Shown here one piece after another: positions 1-11,546 of a DNA stretch of 25,838 nt. Position numbers and translations under genes: made by a program. The notes under the pieces were generated by a model. That model worked only from the letters and a program-made list of their open reading frames with translations. It searched no databases and was not told the origin of the DNA. The DNA is taken from positions 1 through 25,838 of the forward strand of contig JAJFHC010000224.1 in assembly GCA_021775835.1 (NCBI GenBank). Direction: 5' to 3'. Source of the DNA: Hyphomicrobiales bacterium. GTDB taxonomy: Bacteria > Pseudomonadota > Alphaproteobacteria > Rhizobiales > JAJFHC01. Each line of letters starts with the position of its first letter. Within the stretch, counting starts at the first letter, position 1.

Positions 1-210
1 GAGAACCCGGGGTATTGCCGACACTATGTGCAAACGACACGCCACCCGCAAACGAATTGTAAAACAGACCGGCGCAGGATGTGTCCTTTGACAAAGCCTC
101 GGGCATCGCGACGTCAATAAAAGGACTCACCATCGTCCACAGGTTCTGATAGAGGGGAATATCAGGAATTTTTGATTTCTGCTGAACCCCATCTGACAGA
201 GACGACCCGC
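1..210. other. Leader region upstream of dddP, no convincing gene
   Basis: No gene can be assigned here. The three plus-strand frames entering from the left edge close at 60-62, 89-91 and 118-120, so the tail of an upstream gene could end in any of them. A minus-strand frame is also open from 133 (ATG) to the left edge, about 44 codons, but it stays open into the antisense of dddP and shows no recognisable motif or Shine-Dalgarno sequence. An AT-rich patch around 163-180 could hold promoter elements for dddP, but no clear -35/-10 pair is visible. Confidence 0.35.
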
Positions 211-1548
211 ATGACCGACTCCAGCTTCTCGATCGCCAATCCCAAAGTCGACCCATCCAGCAAGCCCGTCACGGCAGTTAAATGGGACGGGTCGCCCGAC
301 GACAATGACCGGGTGGAAATCGGCCCGACCGACCTGGCCTTTGAAGAATGGGACGTCAGGGGACTAACCCCGCCCGATCTGGATCGCATGCGCCAGACCA
401 GGCTTGACCGGCTTTGTGCCGAACTCAAGAAACGCGACTATGCCGGCGCCTTGCTGTTTGATCCTCTCAATATCCGGTACGCGACAGATTCATCCAACAT
501 GCAGCTCTGGACGGCACACAACCCGGCACGGGCGGCTTTTGTGTCGGCAGACGGCTACATGGTGCTGTGGGACTTTCACGGCTGCGACCACCTGTCGTCA
601 TACCTGCCTCTGATCCGGGAAGTCCGACATGGCGCCGGCTTCTTCTATTTCACATCCGGTGATGCCGAGGACAAGATGGCGGAAGACTTCTGCCGCGATG
701 TCGATGGCCTGATGCGCGAGCATTGCGGCGACAACCGTCGGCTGGCGGTCGACAAGATCGAGGTTCACGGCACCCATTGGCTCGGCAAGCTTGGCATCGA
801 GATCAAGAGCGGTCAGGAGGTCTGCGAGCACGCGCGGCTGGTCAAAGGCGTGGATGAACTCAACGCCATGCGCTGTGCCATGGTGACGACCGAAATCGCC
901 GTCGAGGCCATGCGCCGGGAAATCCGGCCGGGGGTCGCCGAGGTCGAGTTGTGGTCGGTGCTGCATGCCGAAAACATCAAGCGCGGCGGCGAGTGGATCG
1001 AAACCAGGATCCTGAGTTCCGGCCCCCGGACAAACCCATGGATGCAGGAGGCCGGCCCGCGCAAGATCCAGGACGGTGATCTGGTTGCCCTCGATACCGA
1101 CCTGGTCGGTCCCTATGGCATGTGCGCCGACATATCGCGCACCTGGTATTGCGGCGAGGGCCAGCCTTCAAACGAACAGCGGCATCTGCACGGCGTGGCG
1201 CATGACCACATCATGACGAACATGCAGTTGCTCAAACCCGGTGTGAGTTTCGGGGAACTGACGGAGAACGGCAAAAGGCTGCCGGAGGAGTTCATTGCCC
1301 AGAGATACGGTGTCATGATGCATGGTGTCGGCCTGTGCGACGAGTTTCCGGCAATCTACTACCCCGAGGACTACATTGAAGGGGCCTTCGACTATGTCCT
1401 GGAGCCTGGAATGACACTGTGTGTCGAGGCCTACATCGGGGCGGTTGGTGGCCGGCACGGCGTCAAACTCGAAGATCAGGTGATCGTCACCGAGACCGGA
1501 TTTGAAAACATCACGAGCTGTCCGTTCGATGACAAGCTGCACGGCTAG
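211..1548 (+). CDS. dddP: Dimethylsulfoniopropionate (DMSP) lyase DddP, M24 metallopeptidase fold
   Basis: DddP is a cytoplasmic metalloenzyme that cleaves DMSP to dimethyl sulfide and acrylate. It uses a peptidase M24 (creatinase/prolidase) fold. The 445-residue protein matches remembered roseobacter DddP along its length: DNDRVEIGPT near residue 32, FDPLNIRYATDSSNMQLW near 88, HAENIKRGGEWIETR near 252, and a C-terminal MHGVGLCDEFP block. The metal ligands fall at D295, D297, D307, H371, E406 and E421, with the proposed catalytic aspartate at D377. These are the numbers I recall for the Ruegeria lacuscaerulensis enzyme, which supports the ATG at 211 over an in-frame TTG at 172. The Shine-Dalgarno sequence is weak. 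The gene is followed 12 bases later by a YccF-type gene. No acrylate-handling gene (acuI, acuK, prpE) is visible nearby. An automatic pipeline would probably call this Xaa-Pro peptidase. Confidence 0.9.
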   Translation: MTDSSFSIANPKVDPSSKPVTAVKWDGSPDDNDRVEIGPTDLAFEEWDVRGLTPPDLDRMRQTRLDRLCAELKKRDYAGALLFDPLNIRYATDSSNMQLWTAHNPARAAFVSADGYMVLWDFHGCDHLSSYLPLIREVRHGAGFFYFTSGDAEDKMAEDFCRDVDGLMREHCGDNRRLAVDKIEVHGTHWLGKLGIEIKSGQEVCEHARLVKGVDELNAMRCAMVTTEIAVEAMRREIRPGVAEVELWSVLHAENIKRGGEWIETRILSSGPRTNPWMQEAGPRKIQDGDLVALDTDLVGPYGMCADISRTWYCGEGQPSNEQRHLHGVAHDHIMTNMQLLKPGVSFGELTENGKRLPEEFIAQRYGVMMHGVGLCDEFPAIYYPEDYIEGAFDYVLEPGMTLCVEAYIGAVGGRHGVKLEDQVIVTETGFENITSCPFDDKLHG

Positions 1549-1560
1549 CACAGGTGCCGG

Positions 1561-1974
1561 ATGATATCGTTACTGCTTAATGTGATTTGGATCGTCTTTG
1601 GTGGATTATGGATGGCGGCCGGTTGGCTTTTGGCTGCAGTCATCATGGCGATAACCATTGTTGGCATCCCCTGGGCACGCGCCGCTGCAAACATTGCCCT
1701 CTATACTTTGCTGCCGTTCGGATCCACTGCCGTCGACAGGGAGGAGCACACAGGGCAAAGTGGCATAGGCACCGGGTTTCTTGGGATGGTCGGCAACATT
1801 CTTTGGTTTGTGCTGGCGGGATGGTGGCTAGGCCTTGGCCATCTGATTACTGCGATCGGGCTGGCAATCACCATCATCGGTCTGCCGTTTGCCTGGGCAC
1901 ATCTGAAGCTGGCCGGTCTCGCCCTTTGGCCAATCGGGAAGATGATTATCCCAATCGAGGACGCCAACCGTTGA
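1561..1974 (+). CDS. YccF-type inner membrane protein
   Basis: This 137-residue hydrophobic protein has two copies of the YccF module (formerly DUF307). One is at about residues 4-52 (IVFGGLWM then AITIVGIPWARAA) and the second at about 78-127 (ILWFVLAGWW then AITIIGLPFAWAH). The glycine-isoleucine/leucine-proline turn is repeated, so three or four transmembrane segments are likely. A charged loop around residues 57-68 (DREEHTGQSG) separates the halves. The biochemical role of the family is not established. The start lies 12 bases after the dddP stop, which suggests co-transcription. Only a short AGGTG at about 1552-1556 could serve as ribosome binding site. Nothing in the sequence ties it to DMSP metabolism beyond position. 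Confidence 0.85.
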   Translation: MISLLLNVIWIVFGGLWMAAGWLLAAVIMAITIVGIPWARAAANIALYTLLPFGSTAVDREEHTGQSGIGTGFLGMVGNILWFVLAGWWLGLGHLITAIGLAITIIGLPFAWAHLKLAGLALWPIGKMIIPIEDANR

Positions 1975-2053
1975 AGGTGCTGCTGCGGACCGTTCAAAAG
2001 CGGGGGAAGCATGATCCGGAGCGACGTTCGCCTGGAGAGTCTTGGCAGGACGA

Positions 2054-2479
2054 TTATTCCAGAATCGGAACATGATCTGGATCCGATGAATGCTCCACGT
2101 CATCTGCATTTATCTCGACCCACCGATGCTTCCTGTGCTCATAGACAGAGAAGCGCGGCTGGGGAAAGTCCGGATCGGCGAAGGCCCCAATGGGAATCGC
2201 CGTCACGCCCGGCCATCCCTCAATCACATAGGTAAGGGTCGATCCGCAATTCGGACAAAAACGATAGGTTGCAAGATGACCGCTATCGGCAGTGCGCATC
2301 CATTCCTTGAAATCACCGGTGATTTGTACTTTGGCGTCCGGCCATCTCGCCTGGGTTGCGAAGGCGCTCCCCGATCGCTTCTGGCACTCCAGGCAGTGGC
2401 ACACTGAGACGCGAACGGGTTCACCTTCACAGGTCGCCTGCAATTCTCCGCATCGGCATGTAGCTGTTCGGTTCGCCAT
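2054..2479 (-). CDS. GFA-family zinc-binding protein (CENP-V/GFA domain)
   Basis: This 141-residue protein has the zinc-ligand pattern of the glutathione-dependent formaldehyde-activating enzyme (GFA) fold. C8 and C10 form a CxC, C27, C29 and C32 form CHCLEC, and C75 and C78 form CPNC. The family binds two zinc ions. The founding member from Paracoccus was reported to speed S-hydroxymethylglutathione formation, but that activity does not carry across the broad family, so the substrate here is unknown. The start at 2479 has AAGGAAGG about seven bases upstream on the minus strand. The gene is convergent with the YccF gene and divergent from the following lyase. Formaldehyde or C1 chemistry is only a possibility. 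Confidence 0.85.
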   Translation of the reverse strand: MANRTATCRCGELQATCEGEPVRVSVCHCLECQKRSGSAFATQARWPDAKVQITGDFKEWMRTADSGHLATYRFCPNCGSTLTYVIEGWPGVTAIPIGAFADPDFPQPRFSVYEHRKHRWVEINADDVEHSSDPDHVPILE

Positions 2480-2741
2480 GGTATTGCCTTCCTTGTCCGT
2501 CTAATCCGCGCCAGGCAATTGAATTCCAAAGACAGTATATTGGAAATCGTGGCTGGCCTGAGGACTGTTTTGTCGCCATTTGCTCGAATTGAGTTCGCGA
2601 AATTGTGTGCGTTGATCATTGGGGTGCGGACGCTCATTCGTCCCAGGACCATCCTCCCGGAAACGCCTTAGGGGCATCGACACGGTCGTCGACGCTGTGG
2701 CACACTTTGTCGAAGGTTTCAGGCCCAGGGAGAACGCGGTC

Positions 2742-3650
2742 ATGCTTGAGTCGCTACGCGGTGTCGTTGCACCATTCACAACACCTTTCAATGACAACGA
2801 TCAGATCGAACTGAAGGCCATTTCCGGCCAGGTCGACTGGCTCATCGATAATGGCGTGCACGGTCTTGCCGCCGGTGGCAGCACCGGGGAAGGGCATGCC
2901 ATCGACCGGCAGGAATACCGGTCGTTGATCGAGACAACCGTCGAGGCTGTTGCCGGCCGTGTGCCGGTTGTGGCGGGCATCATCTCCAATTCGACCGCCG
3001 AGACCGCGGCACGGGGAAAGCTGGTGGCAGATACCGGCGTCGTGGCCCTACAGGTGACTCCACCGCATTACCTGTTCCGTCCCGACGACGACGCCATGAT
3101 CGGCCACTTCAGTGCCATCCACGAAGAATGCGGTCTGCCGATCCTGATCTACAACGTCGTGCCCTGGTGTTATCTCTCGCCTGACCTTCTGTTGCGGATC
3201 ATGAGCGAGGTGCCAGGCGTCGCCGGGGTCAAGCAAAGCGCTGGAGACATGAAACTGTTCGCTGATCTGATACGCCGGGCCGATCCCAAGAACCTGATCT
3301 TCAGTGCGGTCGACGCGCTGCTTTACCCGTCCTATGTGCTGGGCGCACGCGGGTCCATTGCAGCCATTCTTTCGGCGGCACCTGGACCGTCCGTCGACCT
3401 CTGGAATGCGGCCCGGGCCGGTGACCACGATCGTGCCCGGGACTTGCATGAACGTCTGATGCCGTTGTGGGATGCGATCGGCGTCGACAACATGCCAAGC
3501 CTCGTCAAGTACGCCCAAGCGCTCCAGGGCGTGCCTGCGGGATTGGCGCGTCGTCCTACGTCCCCCGCAACCCGGGAACAGAAGGCTGAGGTTCGTCGCG
3601 CCCTTGAAGGGCTTGGACTTTCTTCAGATGAAGCAAGAGCCGCAGAGTAA
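2742..3650 (+). CDS. Class I lyase of the dihydrodipicolinate synthase / N-acetylneuraminate lyase superfamily
   Basis: This 302-residue (beta/alpha)8-barrel protein belongs to the Schiff-base-forming DapA/NanA superfamily. The Schiff-base lysine is K164 in GVKQSAGD. The conserved tyrosine is Y137 in LIYNVVP. The carboxylate-binding loop is GGSTGEG at about residues 45-51. Canonical DapA has two threonines in this loop, whereas this protein has S47-T48, a pattern also found in paralogues acting on other 2-keto acids. The gene is not near lysine biosynthesis genes, so the substrate is left open. The ATG at 2742 has AGGGAGA about nine bases upstream and places the barrel motifs at standard distances. 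A longer reading from 2619 adds sequence unlike the family. It ends 24 bases from the convergent queF. Confidence 0.85.
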   Translation: MLESLRGVVAPFTTPFNDNDQIELKAISGQVDWLIDNGVHGLAAGGSTGEGHAIDRQEYRSLIETTVEAVAGRVPVVAGIISNSTAETAARGKLVADTGVVALQVTPPHYLFRPDDDAMIGHFSAIHEECGLPILIYNVVPWCYLSPDLLLRIMSEVPGVAGVKQSAGDMKLFADLIRRADPKNLIFSAVDALLYPSYVLGARGSIAAILSAAPGPSVDLWNAARAGDHDRARDLHERLMPLWDAIGVDNMPSLVKYAQALQGVPAGLARRPTSPATREQKAEVRRALEGLGLSSDEARAAE

Positions 3651-3674
3651 TCTCTTCTGGAAGTGTCGGCGGGT

Positions 3675-4136
3675 TTATCCGCGGCCCCTGTAGGACGGGA
3701 CACCCTGGTCCGGGATCCACGTGCCTTCGGGAACCGAACCGGTTTGCCAGAACACGTCTATCGGTATGCCGCCGCGGGGATACCAGTAGCCGCCGATCCT
3801 CAACCAGCGCGGGTCGAGCAAGTCGACGAGGCGTTTGCCGATCGCGACAGTGCAGTCTTCATGAAACGCGCCATGGTTCCGGAACGAGCCCAGATAAACC
3901 TTGAGGGATTTTGACTCCACGAGCCAGTCGGCCGGAACGTAGTCAATCATCAGATGGGCGAAATCCGGTTGACCGGTGACCGGGCACAACGATGTGAACT
4001 CCGGACATGTAAAGCGCGTCACGTAGTTCGTATCCGTATGAGGGTTGGGAACCCGGTCCAGGACGGCCACGTCGGGATTGTCGGGAGTGTCTCCCGCCTG
4101 GCCCAAATGAGTGAGACTTGTCATTTCTACTGTCAT
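3675..4136 (-). CDS. queF: NADPH-dependent 7-cyano-7-deazaguanine (preQ0) reductase QueF
   Basis: QueF reduces the nitrile of preQ0 to the aminomethyl group of preQ1 in queuosine tRNA modification. This is the short, unimodular type of about 153 residues. The nucleophilic cysteine is C51 in [11 protein letters not shown], with the partner aspartate D58. The family signature ESKSLK(V)Y is at residues 74-81, followed by FHEDC with the substrate-binding glutamate near 93. The ATG at 4136 is chosen because AGGG lies nine bases upstream on the minus strand. A second ATG at 4124 would remove four residues. Other queuosine genes (queC, queD, queE) are not in the window. The gene is divergent from eno and convergent with the lyase gene. 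Confidence 0.93.
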   Translation of the reverse strand: MTVEMTSLTHLGQAGDTPDNPDVAVLDRVPNPHTDTNYVTRFTCPEFTSLCPVTGQPDFAHLMIDYVPADWLVESKSLKVYLGSFRNHGAFHEDCTVAIGKRLVDLLDPRWLRIGGYWYPRGGIPIDVFWQTGSVPEGTWIPDQGVPSYRGRG

Positions 4137-4293
4137 CCGAAGAAACCCTGAATGGTGAGATGAACACAGTTGCGGGCAACACCTAGTCCGTTCGTTCCAA
4201 TCACGCAACAAGTGACTTGAGCCGTGATACTTCAAGCGAGGTGCGACACCGGTTAAGGAACAGAGCGCTTTAGTTCTTTCTCCGGTGGCGTTA

Positions 4294-4315
4294 GAACACT
4301 GACCTGTCTGTGTTC
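4294..4315 (+). promoter_or_regulatory. Inverted repeat in the eno leader
   Basis: GAACAC at 4294-4299 pairs perfectly with GTGTTC at 4310-4315 across a ten-base loop, 42 bases before the eno start. It could be an RNA hairpin in the eno leader or a protein-binding dyad. There is no thymine run long enough for a strong terminator. Confidence 0.3.
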
Positions 4316-4321
4316 CTTTAG

Positions 4322-5632
<1,311 letters not shown>

Positions 5633-5787
5633 ACGATCTGGATCGGAGCAAACACCAGGGCGGCTGATCCGACCCGGAAAAACTCAGAAAGCCATTTCCG
5701 GTTTGTAAATGATTTGGCAACGCAATTGCCTGAAAATGGCATGAGGAAAGGTTTCATTAAGCCTGCTCGATTCGGATTGTCTATTCA

Positions 5788-6099
5788 GTGATTTCACGCT
5801 CGTTCAAACTCAGAAATCTGCTCATCCCGGTAGCGTGTGTCGGGGTCATGGCCTATTTTTCCTATCATGCCGTCCATGGCGACCATGGATTGTATGCGGC
5901 ATGGACCTTGAATGAGACCGTCGAAAACCTGAAAGCCGAGAGGGCAGAGATGATTGAGGTGAGGGAAAAACTGGAGCACAAGGTGTCCCTCATGCGTCCT
6001 GAAAGTCTCGACCCGGACACGCTCGATGAGCAGGCGCGAACGACCTTGAACATGGCGCACCCCAACGACATCACGATCATCCGGAAATCGCAATTTTAG
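5788..6099 (+). CDS. ftsB: Septum formation initiator FtsB/DivIC family protein
   Basis: This 103-residue bitopic inner membrane protein should belong to the FtsB-FtsL-FtsQ division complex. A transmembrane segment lies at about residues 10-26 (NLLIPVACVGVMAYFSY). A short periplasmic coiled coil follows at about 42-70 (TVENLKAERAEMIEVREKL). The tail contains SLDPDTLDEQAR and ends NDITIIRK, typical of the alphaproteobacterial family. The start is a GTG with no obvious ribosome binding site. The next ATG falls inside the membrane segment, so GTG at 5788 is the best choice. Its place between eno and pdhA is conserved in rhizobia as I remember it. Confidence 0.87.
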   Translation: MISRSFKLRNLLIPVACVGVMAYFSYHAVHGDHGLYAAWTLNETVENLKAERAEMIEVREKLEHKVSLMRPESLDPDTLDEQARTTLNMAHPNDITIIRKSQF

Positions 6100-6150
6100 G
6101 TCAACGGTGCTGACTTAAAAATCAACCGTATTCCAGTTAACTACAAATAT

Positions 6151-6170
6151 AACATATAAAACAATATGTT
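6151..6170. promoter_or_regulatory. Perfect inverted repeat upstream of pdhA, possible operator
   Basis: AACATAT at 6151-6157 and ATATGTT at 6164-6170 are exact reverse complements separated by six bases. They lie in the only strongly AT-rich stretch between ftsB and pdhA, about 90 bases before the pdhA start. This geometry suits a dimeric regulator. The regulator is unknown, and no clean -35/-10 pair could be placed. Confidence 0.4.
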
Positions 6171-6230
6171 GTGAAGGAAGTGTTGATCTGTAATCGCTGG
6201 TTCTTTGACCGGTTATGCAGTATGCTCTCA

Positions 6231-6241
6231 CCATAATATGG
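6231..6241. promoter_or_regulatory. Short palindrome just before the pdhA ribosome binding site
   Basis: CCATA and TATGG flank a single central A, giving an 11-base dyad that ends seven bases before the GGGAGG ribosome binding site. It could be an operator half or simply part of the promoter -10 region (CATAAT at 6232-6237). Confidence 0.25.
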
Positions 6242-6259
6242 TCGCAGGGAGGATACTTT

Positions 6260-7312
6260 ATGGCCGCTGCCAGGCAAACCGCACCCAAGTCCAAGCCCGC
6301 TGCAAGACGAAAATCCGGCAAGACATCTCCCGAGACAAAATTCAGTTTCAGCTCCGAACAGGATCTCGAAGCATATCGCCAGATGCTGCTAATACGCCGG
6401 TTCGAGGAAAAAGCGGGCCAGATGTACGGCATGGGTCTGATCGGCGGTTTCTGTCACCTCTACATCGGTCAGGAGGCCGTCGTCGTCGGGATGCAGATGG
6501 CGATCGACGAGGGCGACCAACTCATTACCTCTTATCGCGATCACGGCCACATGCTGGCAGCCGGGATGGATTCCAAAGGCGTCATGGCTGAGTTGACCGG
6601 CCGTCGGAACGGCTATTCCAAGGGCAAGGGCGGCTCCATGCATATGTTTAGCCGCGAAAAGAATTTTTACGGCGGTCACGGCATTGTCGGCGCCCAGGTT
6701 CCGTTGGGAACCGGACTGGCATTTTCGAACAAGTACCGTGGCAATGACCGTGTGTGCCTGACGTATTTCGGTGACGGTGCCGTCAACCAGGGTCAGGTTT
6801 ACGAAAGTTTCAACATGGCGCGTCTGTGGCATCTGCCGGTCGTCTATGTGATCGAAAACAACAAATATGCCATGGGCACGAGCATTGAGCGGTCATCGGC
6901 GCAGGTTGATCTGTCCCAACGCGGGGCCAGTTTCATGATCCCCGGTGAAAAGGTCGATGGCATGGATGTGCGTGCCGTCAAGGCGGCAGGCGACAAGGCC
7001 GTTGAAATGTGCCGGGCAGGCGAGGGGCCTTACATTTTGGAGATGCTGACCTATCGCTATCGGGGTCACTCAATGTCGGACCCTGCAAAATATCGGTCGA
7101 AAGAAGAAGTACAGAAGATGCGGGCTGAACATGACCCGATCGAGCAGGTTCGCCAGCGTTTGCTGGAACAGGGTGCTGCCGATGAAGCCAGCCTGAAGGA
7201 TATCGACAAGGAAGTGCGTGCGCTGGTGGCCGAGGCGGCCGAGTTCGCGCAGCAGGATCCCGAACCGGATCCCTCAGAGCTATATACCGACATTCTTGTG
7301 GAAACGGCGTGA
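6260..7312 (+). CDS. pdhA: Pyruvate dehydrogenase E1 component, alpha subunit
   Basis: The E1 alpha subunit pairs with PdhB to decarboxylate pyruvate with thiamine diphosphate and acetylate the lipoyl groups. The 350-residue protein has a low-complexity Lys/Ala/Pro N-terminus, then [17 protein letters not shown]. The thiamine-diphosphate motif runs from GDG (171-173) to NN (200-201). The phosphorylation-loop region [11 protein letters not shown] is near residue 270. The start at 6260 is set by GGGAGG seven bases upstream. A longer reading from 6215 ignores this site. The stop overlaps the GAGGGGG ribosome binding site of pdhB, indicating tight co-transcription. Confidence 0.97.
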   Translation: MAAARQTAPKSKPAARRKSGKTSPETKFSFSSEQDLEAYRQMLLIRRFEEKAGQMYGMGLIGGFCHLYIGQEAVVVGMQMAIDEGDQLITSYRDHGHMLAAGMDSKGVMAELTGRRNGYSKGKGGSMHMFSREKNFYGGHGIVGAQVPLGTGLAFSNKYRGNDRVCLTYFGDGAVNQGQVYESFNMARLWHLPVVYVIENNKYAMGTSIERSSAQVDLSQRGASFMIPGEKVDGMDVRAVKAAGDKAVEMCRAGEGPYILEMLTYRYRGHSMSDPAKYRSKEEVQKMRAEHDPIEQVRQRLLEQGAADEASLKDIDKEVRALVAEAAEFAQQDPEPDPSELYTDILVETA

Positions 7313-7325
7313 GGGGGACGCAGCT

Positions 7326-8708
7326 ATGACAGTGGAAATTCTCATGCCGGCCCTTTCTCCGACAATGGAAGAGGGCACGCTCGCCAAGTGGCTGGTCAAG
7401 GAAGGCGACAACATTGCGTCCGGTGACGTTATTGCCGAAATCGAAACCGACAAGGCCACCATGGAAGTGGAAGCCATTGACGAAGGCAAGATCGGTCGCA
7501 TTTTGGTGTCTGAGGGTACCGAGGGCGTCAAGGTCAACACGCCAATCGCGATCGTTTTGGATGACGGCGAAGATGCATCAGCACTGGATGCCGCCGCATC
7601 GGCGCCAGAACCCGTTTCCGCGGAAACGGCCGCACCGGTCGCGGCACCTGCTCCTGCGGCAGACGTACCCGCTCAACCGGTCGCAACTGTCACCCCATCG
7701 GATCCGTCGATTCCTGACGGAACAACCCTGATCCCGACAACGGTGCGTGAAGCTTTGCGTGATGCCATGGCGGAAGAAATGCGTCTCGATGACACTGTCT
7801 TCGTCATGGGTGAGGAAGTGGCCGAGTACCAGGGCGCCTACAAAATCACGCAAGGCCTGCTGGACGAGTTTGGCCCGAAGCGTGTGGTCGACACGCCGAT
7901 TACCGAAAATGGATTTGCCGGCCTGGGAGTCGGGGCCTCCTTTGGCGGCCTGAAGCCCATTGTCGAGTTCATGACCTTCAACTTTGCCATGCAGGCGATC
8001 GATCACATCATCAATTCAGCTGCCAAGACGCTTTACATGTCAGGCGGGCAGATGGGTAGTTCGATCGTGTTCCGGGGTCCCAATGGTGCTGCCGCCCGGG
8101 TCGGTGCCCAGCACAGCCAGGACTATTCATCCTGGTATGCCCATGTTCCCGGGTTGAAGGTCATAGCACCCTATACGGCCGCTGACGCCAAGGGCCTGCT
8201 CAAGGCCGCGATCAAGGATCCGAACCCGATCATCTTTCTTGAAAACGAAGTATTGTACGGGCATACCTTCGATGTTCCCGATCTCGACGACTATGTCCTG
8301 CCAATCGGGTCGGCGCGGATCGCCCGCTCTGGCACGGATGTCACCATTGTCTCCTTCAGTAACGGAATGTCATACGCCCTTGCCGCCGCCAAACAACTGT
8401 CTGCAGACGGTATCGAGGCGGAAGTCATTGATTTGCGCACCATCAAGCCAATGGATCACGCAACGATCATAGCCTCGGTCCAGAAAACCTGTCGCCTTGT
8501 GACGGTTGAAGAGGGCTGGAGCATCTGTGGTGTCGGTTCGGAGATTTCCGCCGTCGTCATGGAACAGGCATTCGACTATCTCGATGCACCGGTAACCAGG
8601 GTGTCCGGCAAGGACGTGCCGATGCCCTATGCCGCCAATCTTGAAAAGCTGGCCCTGCCCAGTGTGGCTGAGGTTGTCGCCGCCGCAAAAGCCGTCTGTT
8701 ACGCTTAA
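7326..8708 (+). CDS. pdhB: Pyruvate dehydrogenase E1 component, beta subunit with N-terminal lipoyl domain
   Basis: This 460-residue E1 beta subunit has a lipoyl domain at residues 1-78, with the lipoylated lysine K43 in [12 protein letters not shown]. An Ala/Pro linker follows at about 80-130. The catalytic E1 beta domain starts near 135 ([16 protein letters not shown]) and contains [14 protein letters not shown] and the C-terminal transketolase domain ([23 protein letters not shown]). A lipoyl domain on E1 beta is known in alphaproteobacteria and lets this subunit join acyl transfer. The ATG at 7326 begins the lipoyl domain exactly and has GAGGGGG upstream; longer in-frame readings overlap pdhA. 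pdhC starts 16 bases after the stop. Confidence 0.97.
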   Translation: MTVEILMPALSPTMEEGTLAKWLVKEGDNIASGDVIAEIETDKATMEVEAIDEGKIGRILVSEGTEGVKVNTPIAIVLDDGEDASALDAAASAPEPVSAETAAPVAAPAPAADVPAQPVATVTPSDPSIPDGTTLIPTTVREALRDAMAEEMRLDDTVFVMGEEVAEYQGAYKITQGLLDEFGPKRVVDTPITENGFAGLGVGASFGGLKPIVEFMTFNFAMQAIDHIINSAAKTLYMSGGQMGSSIVFRGPNGAAARVGAQHSQDYSSWYAHVPGLKVIAPYTAADAKGLLKAAIKDPNPIIFLENEVLYGHTFDVPDLDDYVLPIGSARIARSGTDVTIVSFSNGMSYALAAAKQLSADGIEAEVIDLRTIKPMDHATIIASVQKTCRLVTVEEGWSICGVGSEISAVVMEQAFDYLDAPVTRVSGKDVPMPYAANLEKLALPSVAEVVAAAKAVCYA

Positions 8709-8724
8709 CCCTTGAGGGAATGTT

Positions 8725-10041
8725 ATGCCTATCTCAATTCTGATGCCTGCTCTTTCCCCCACAATGGAAACCGGCAACCTCGCCAAATGGCATGTCAAGG
8801 AAGGCGACAAGGTTGTGTCAGGCGATGTCATCGCCGAAATTGAAACCGACAAGGCCACGATGGAAGTCGAATCCATTGACGAAGGCGTTATTGGAAAAAT
8901 CCTGGTGGCCGAAGGGGCGGCGGATGTACCGGTCAATCAACTGATCGCCCTTCTTCTGGAAGACGGCGAAGATGCGGGTGATCTGGAGGGGGCGTCAGCG
9001 TCGTCCGCACCACCTCCTGCAGCAACACCGGCACCATCCGCGCCGACCACTGCAGCAGCCGCTCCGGTTGTAGCCGAAGCCCCGGTAGCCGTTGCTCCTG
9101 TCCAGGCCGATAGTGGCGGGCGGGTGTTTGCCAGTCCTCTGGCCCGCCGGATTGCCCAGCAAAACAATGTTTCCCTGAGCCAGGTGACCGGTACCGGACC
9201 CAAAGGCCGGATCGTCAAAAGAGACGTGGAAACGGCGATGGCCCAGGGCGTGTCAACTGCCCCTGCAGCAGTTCCGGCGCAGGCTACGCAAGCCGGTGCG
9301 CCGGTGACTGCCGCGGCTGCACCGGCAGTAGACTACCGGGCGTTCTACGACGACGACAGTTATGAAGAAGTCGCCCTCGACAGCATGCGCAAGACGATTG
9401 CCAAGCGCTTGACGGCGTCCAAGCGGGACATTCCCCATTTCTACCTGACCCTGGAATGCCGTGTTGACGAACTTCTCGATCTTCGCAAGAAGCTCAACGC
9501 GCGCAGCGACGAGTACAAGATATCCGTCAATGACTTCGTCATCCGCGCCTCAGCATTGGCACTCAAGGCAGTGCCGGAGGCCAACGCCACGTGGGCCGAG
9601 ACCCATATTCTCAGACACAAGCATGCCGATATCTCCATGGCGGTGGCCATTGACGGTGGCCTGATCACGCCGATCATCAGAGCCGCCGAGACCAAGGGCC
9701 TGGCAACAATCGCCAACGAAGCCAAGGACCTCGCGTTGCGGGCCCGGGACCGGAAATTGTCTATGGATGAATTCGAAGGCGGCACGTTTTCCGTATCGAA
9801 CCTCGGCATGTTTGGCATCAAGAACTTCACGGCAGTGATCAATCCGCCGCAGGCCGCGATCCTGGCCGTGGGCGCGGGTGAAAAACGGGCCGTGGTAACT
9901 TCGGATGGCTCGGTCGAAGCGGCAACCATGATGACGGTGACGTTGTCGTGCGATCACCGTGTCATCGATGGTGCTCTTGGAGCCAGACTGCTGGGGGCAT
10001 TCAAGGGTTTCATCGAAGAACCCCTGACCATGATGCTTTAA
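8725..10041 (+). CDS. pdhC: Dihydrolipoamide acetyltransferase, E2 core of pyruvate dehydrogenase
   Basis: E2 transfers the acetyl group from lipoyl-lysine to coenzyme A and forms the core of the complex. The 438 residues hold one lipoyl domain (1-78, K43 in [11 protein letters not shown]), an Ala/Pro-rich linker, a peripheral subunit-binding domain at about 134-172 ([13 protein letters not shown] then [13 protein letters not shown]), a second linker, and the catalytic domain from about 210. The active-site motif DHRVIDGA carries H411 and D415. GAGGGA before the ATG sets the start. Its lipoyl domain closely resembles that of PdhB, including shared runs of identical nucleotides around the lipoyl lysine. 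Confidence 0.97.
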   Translation: MPISILMPALSPTMETGNLAKWHVKEGDKVVSGDVIAEIETDKATMEVESIDEGVIGKILVAEGAADVPVNQLIALLLEDGEDAGDLEGASASSAPPPAATPAPSAPTTAAAAPVVAEAPVAVAPVQADSGGRVFASPLARRIAQQNNVSLSQVTGTGPKGRIVKRDVETAMAQGVSTAPAAVPAQATQAGAPVTAAAAPAVDYRAFYDDDSYEEVALDSMRKTIAKRLTASKRDIPHFYLTLECRVDELLDLRKKLNARSDEYKISVNDFVIRASALALKAVPEANATWAETHILRHKHADISMAVAIDGGLITPIIRAAETKGLATIANEAKDLALRARDRKLSMDEFEGGTFSVSNLGMFGIKNFTAVINPPQAAILAVGAGEKRAVVTSDGSVEAATMMTVTLSCDHRVIDGALGARLLGAFKGFIEEPLTMML

Positions 10042-10116
10042 GTAAGGCTTTCGTGGGCAGCCATCCAAACATCAACCAGCGGCCTGTCGTCAACTTGATA
10101 AACCGGGACAAATCCC

Positions 10117-11520
<1,404 letters not shown>

Positions 11521-11546
11521 ACCGACGGTAACGAAAAACGTGTGTG

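Noticed and set aside
1..133. Minus-strand open frame from an ATG at 133 to the left edge
   Set aside because: It has no ribosome binding site, no recognisable motif, and the same frame stays open into the antisense of dddP, so it may be a chance open frame. Sequence left of the window would decide.
172..210. TTG start at 172 adding 13 residues to DddP
   Set aside because: The ATG at 211 gives the family length and places all catalytic residues at canonical numbers; the extension has no family resemblance.
2619..2741. Extended N-terminus for the DapA-superfamily lyase
   Set aside because: The extra 41 residues are Arg/Ser/Pro-rich, unlike the family, and the ATG at 2742 has a good AGGGAGA ribosome binding site.
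4190..4230. Possible tRNA T-arm-like sequence (GTTCGTTCCAATC) before eno
   Set aside because: No acceptor, D or anticodon arm could be folded around it.
7218..7325. Upstream start for pdhB
   Set aside because: It would overlap the end of pdhA in another frame; the lipoyl domain begins exactly at the ATG at 7326.
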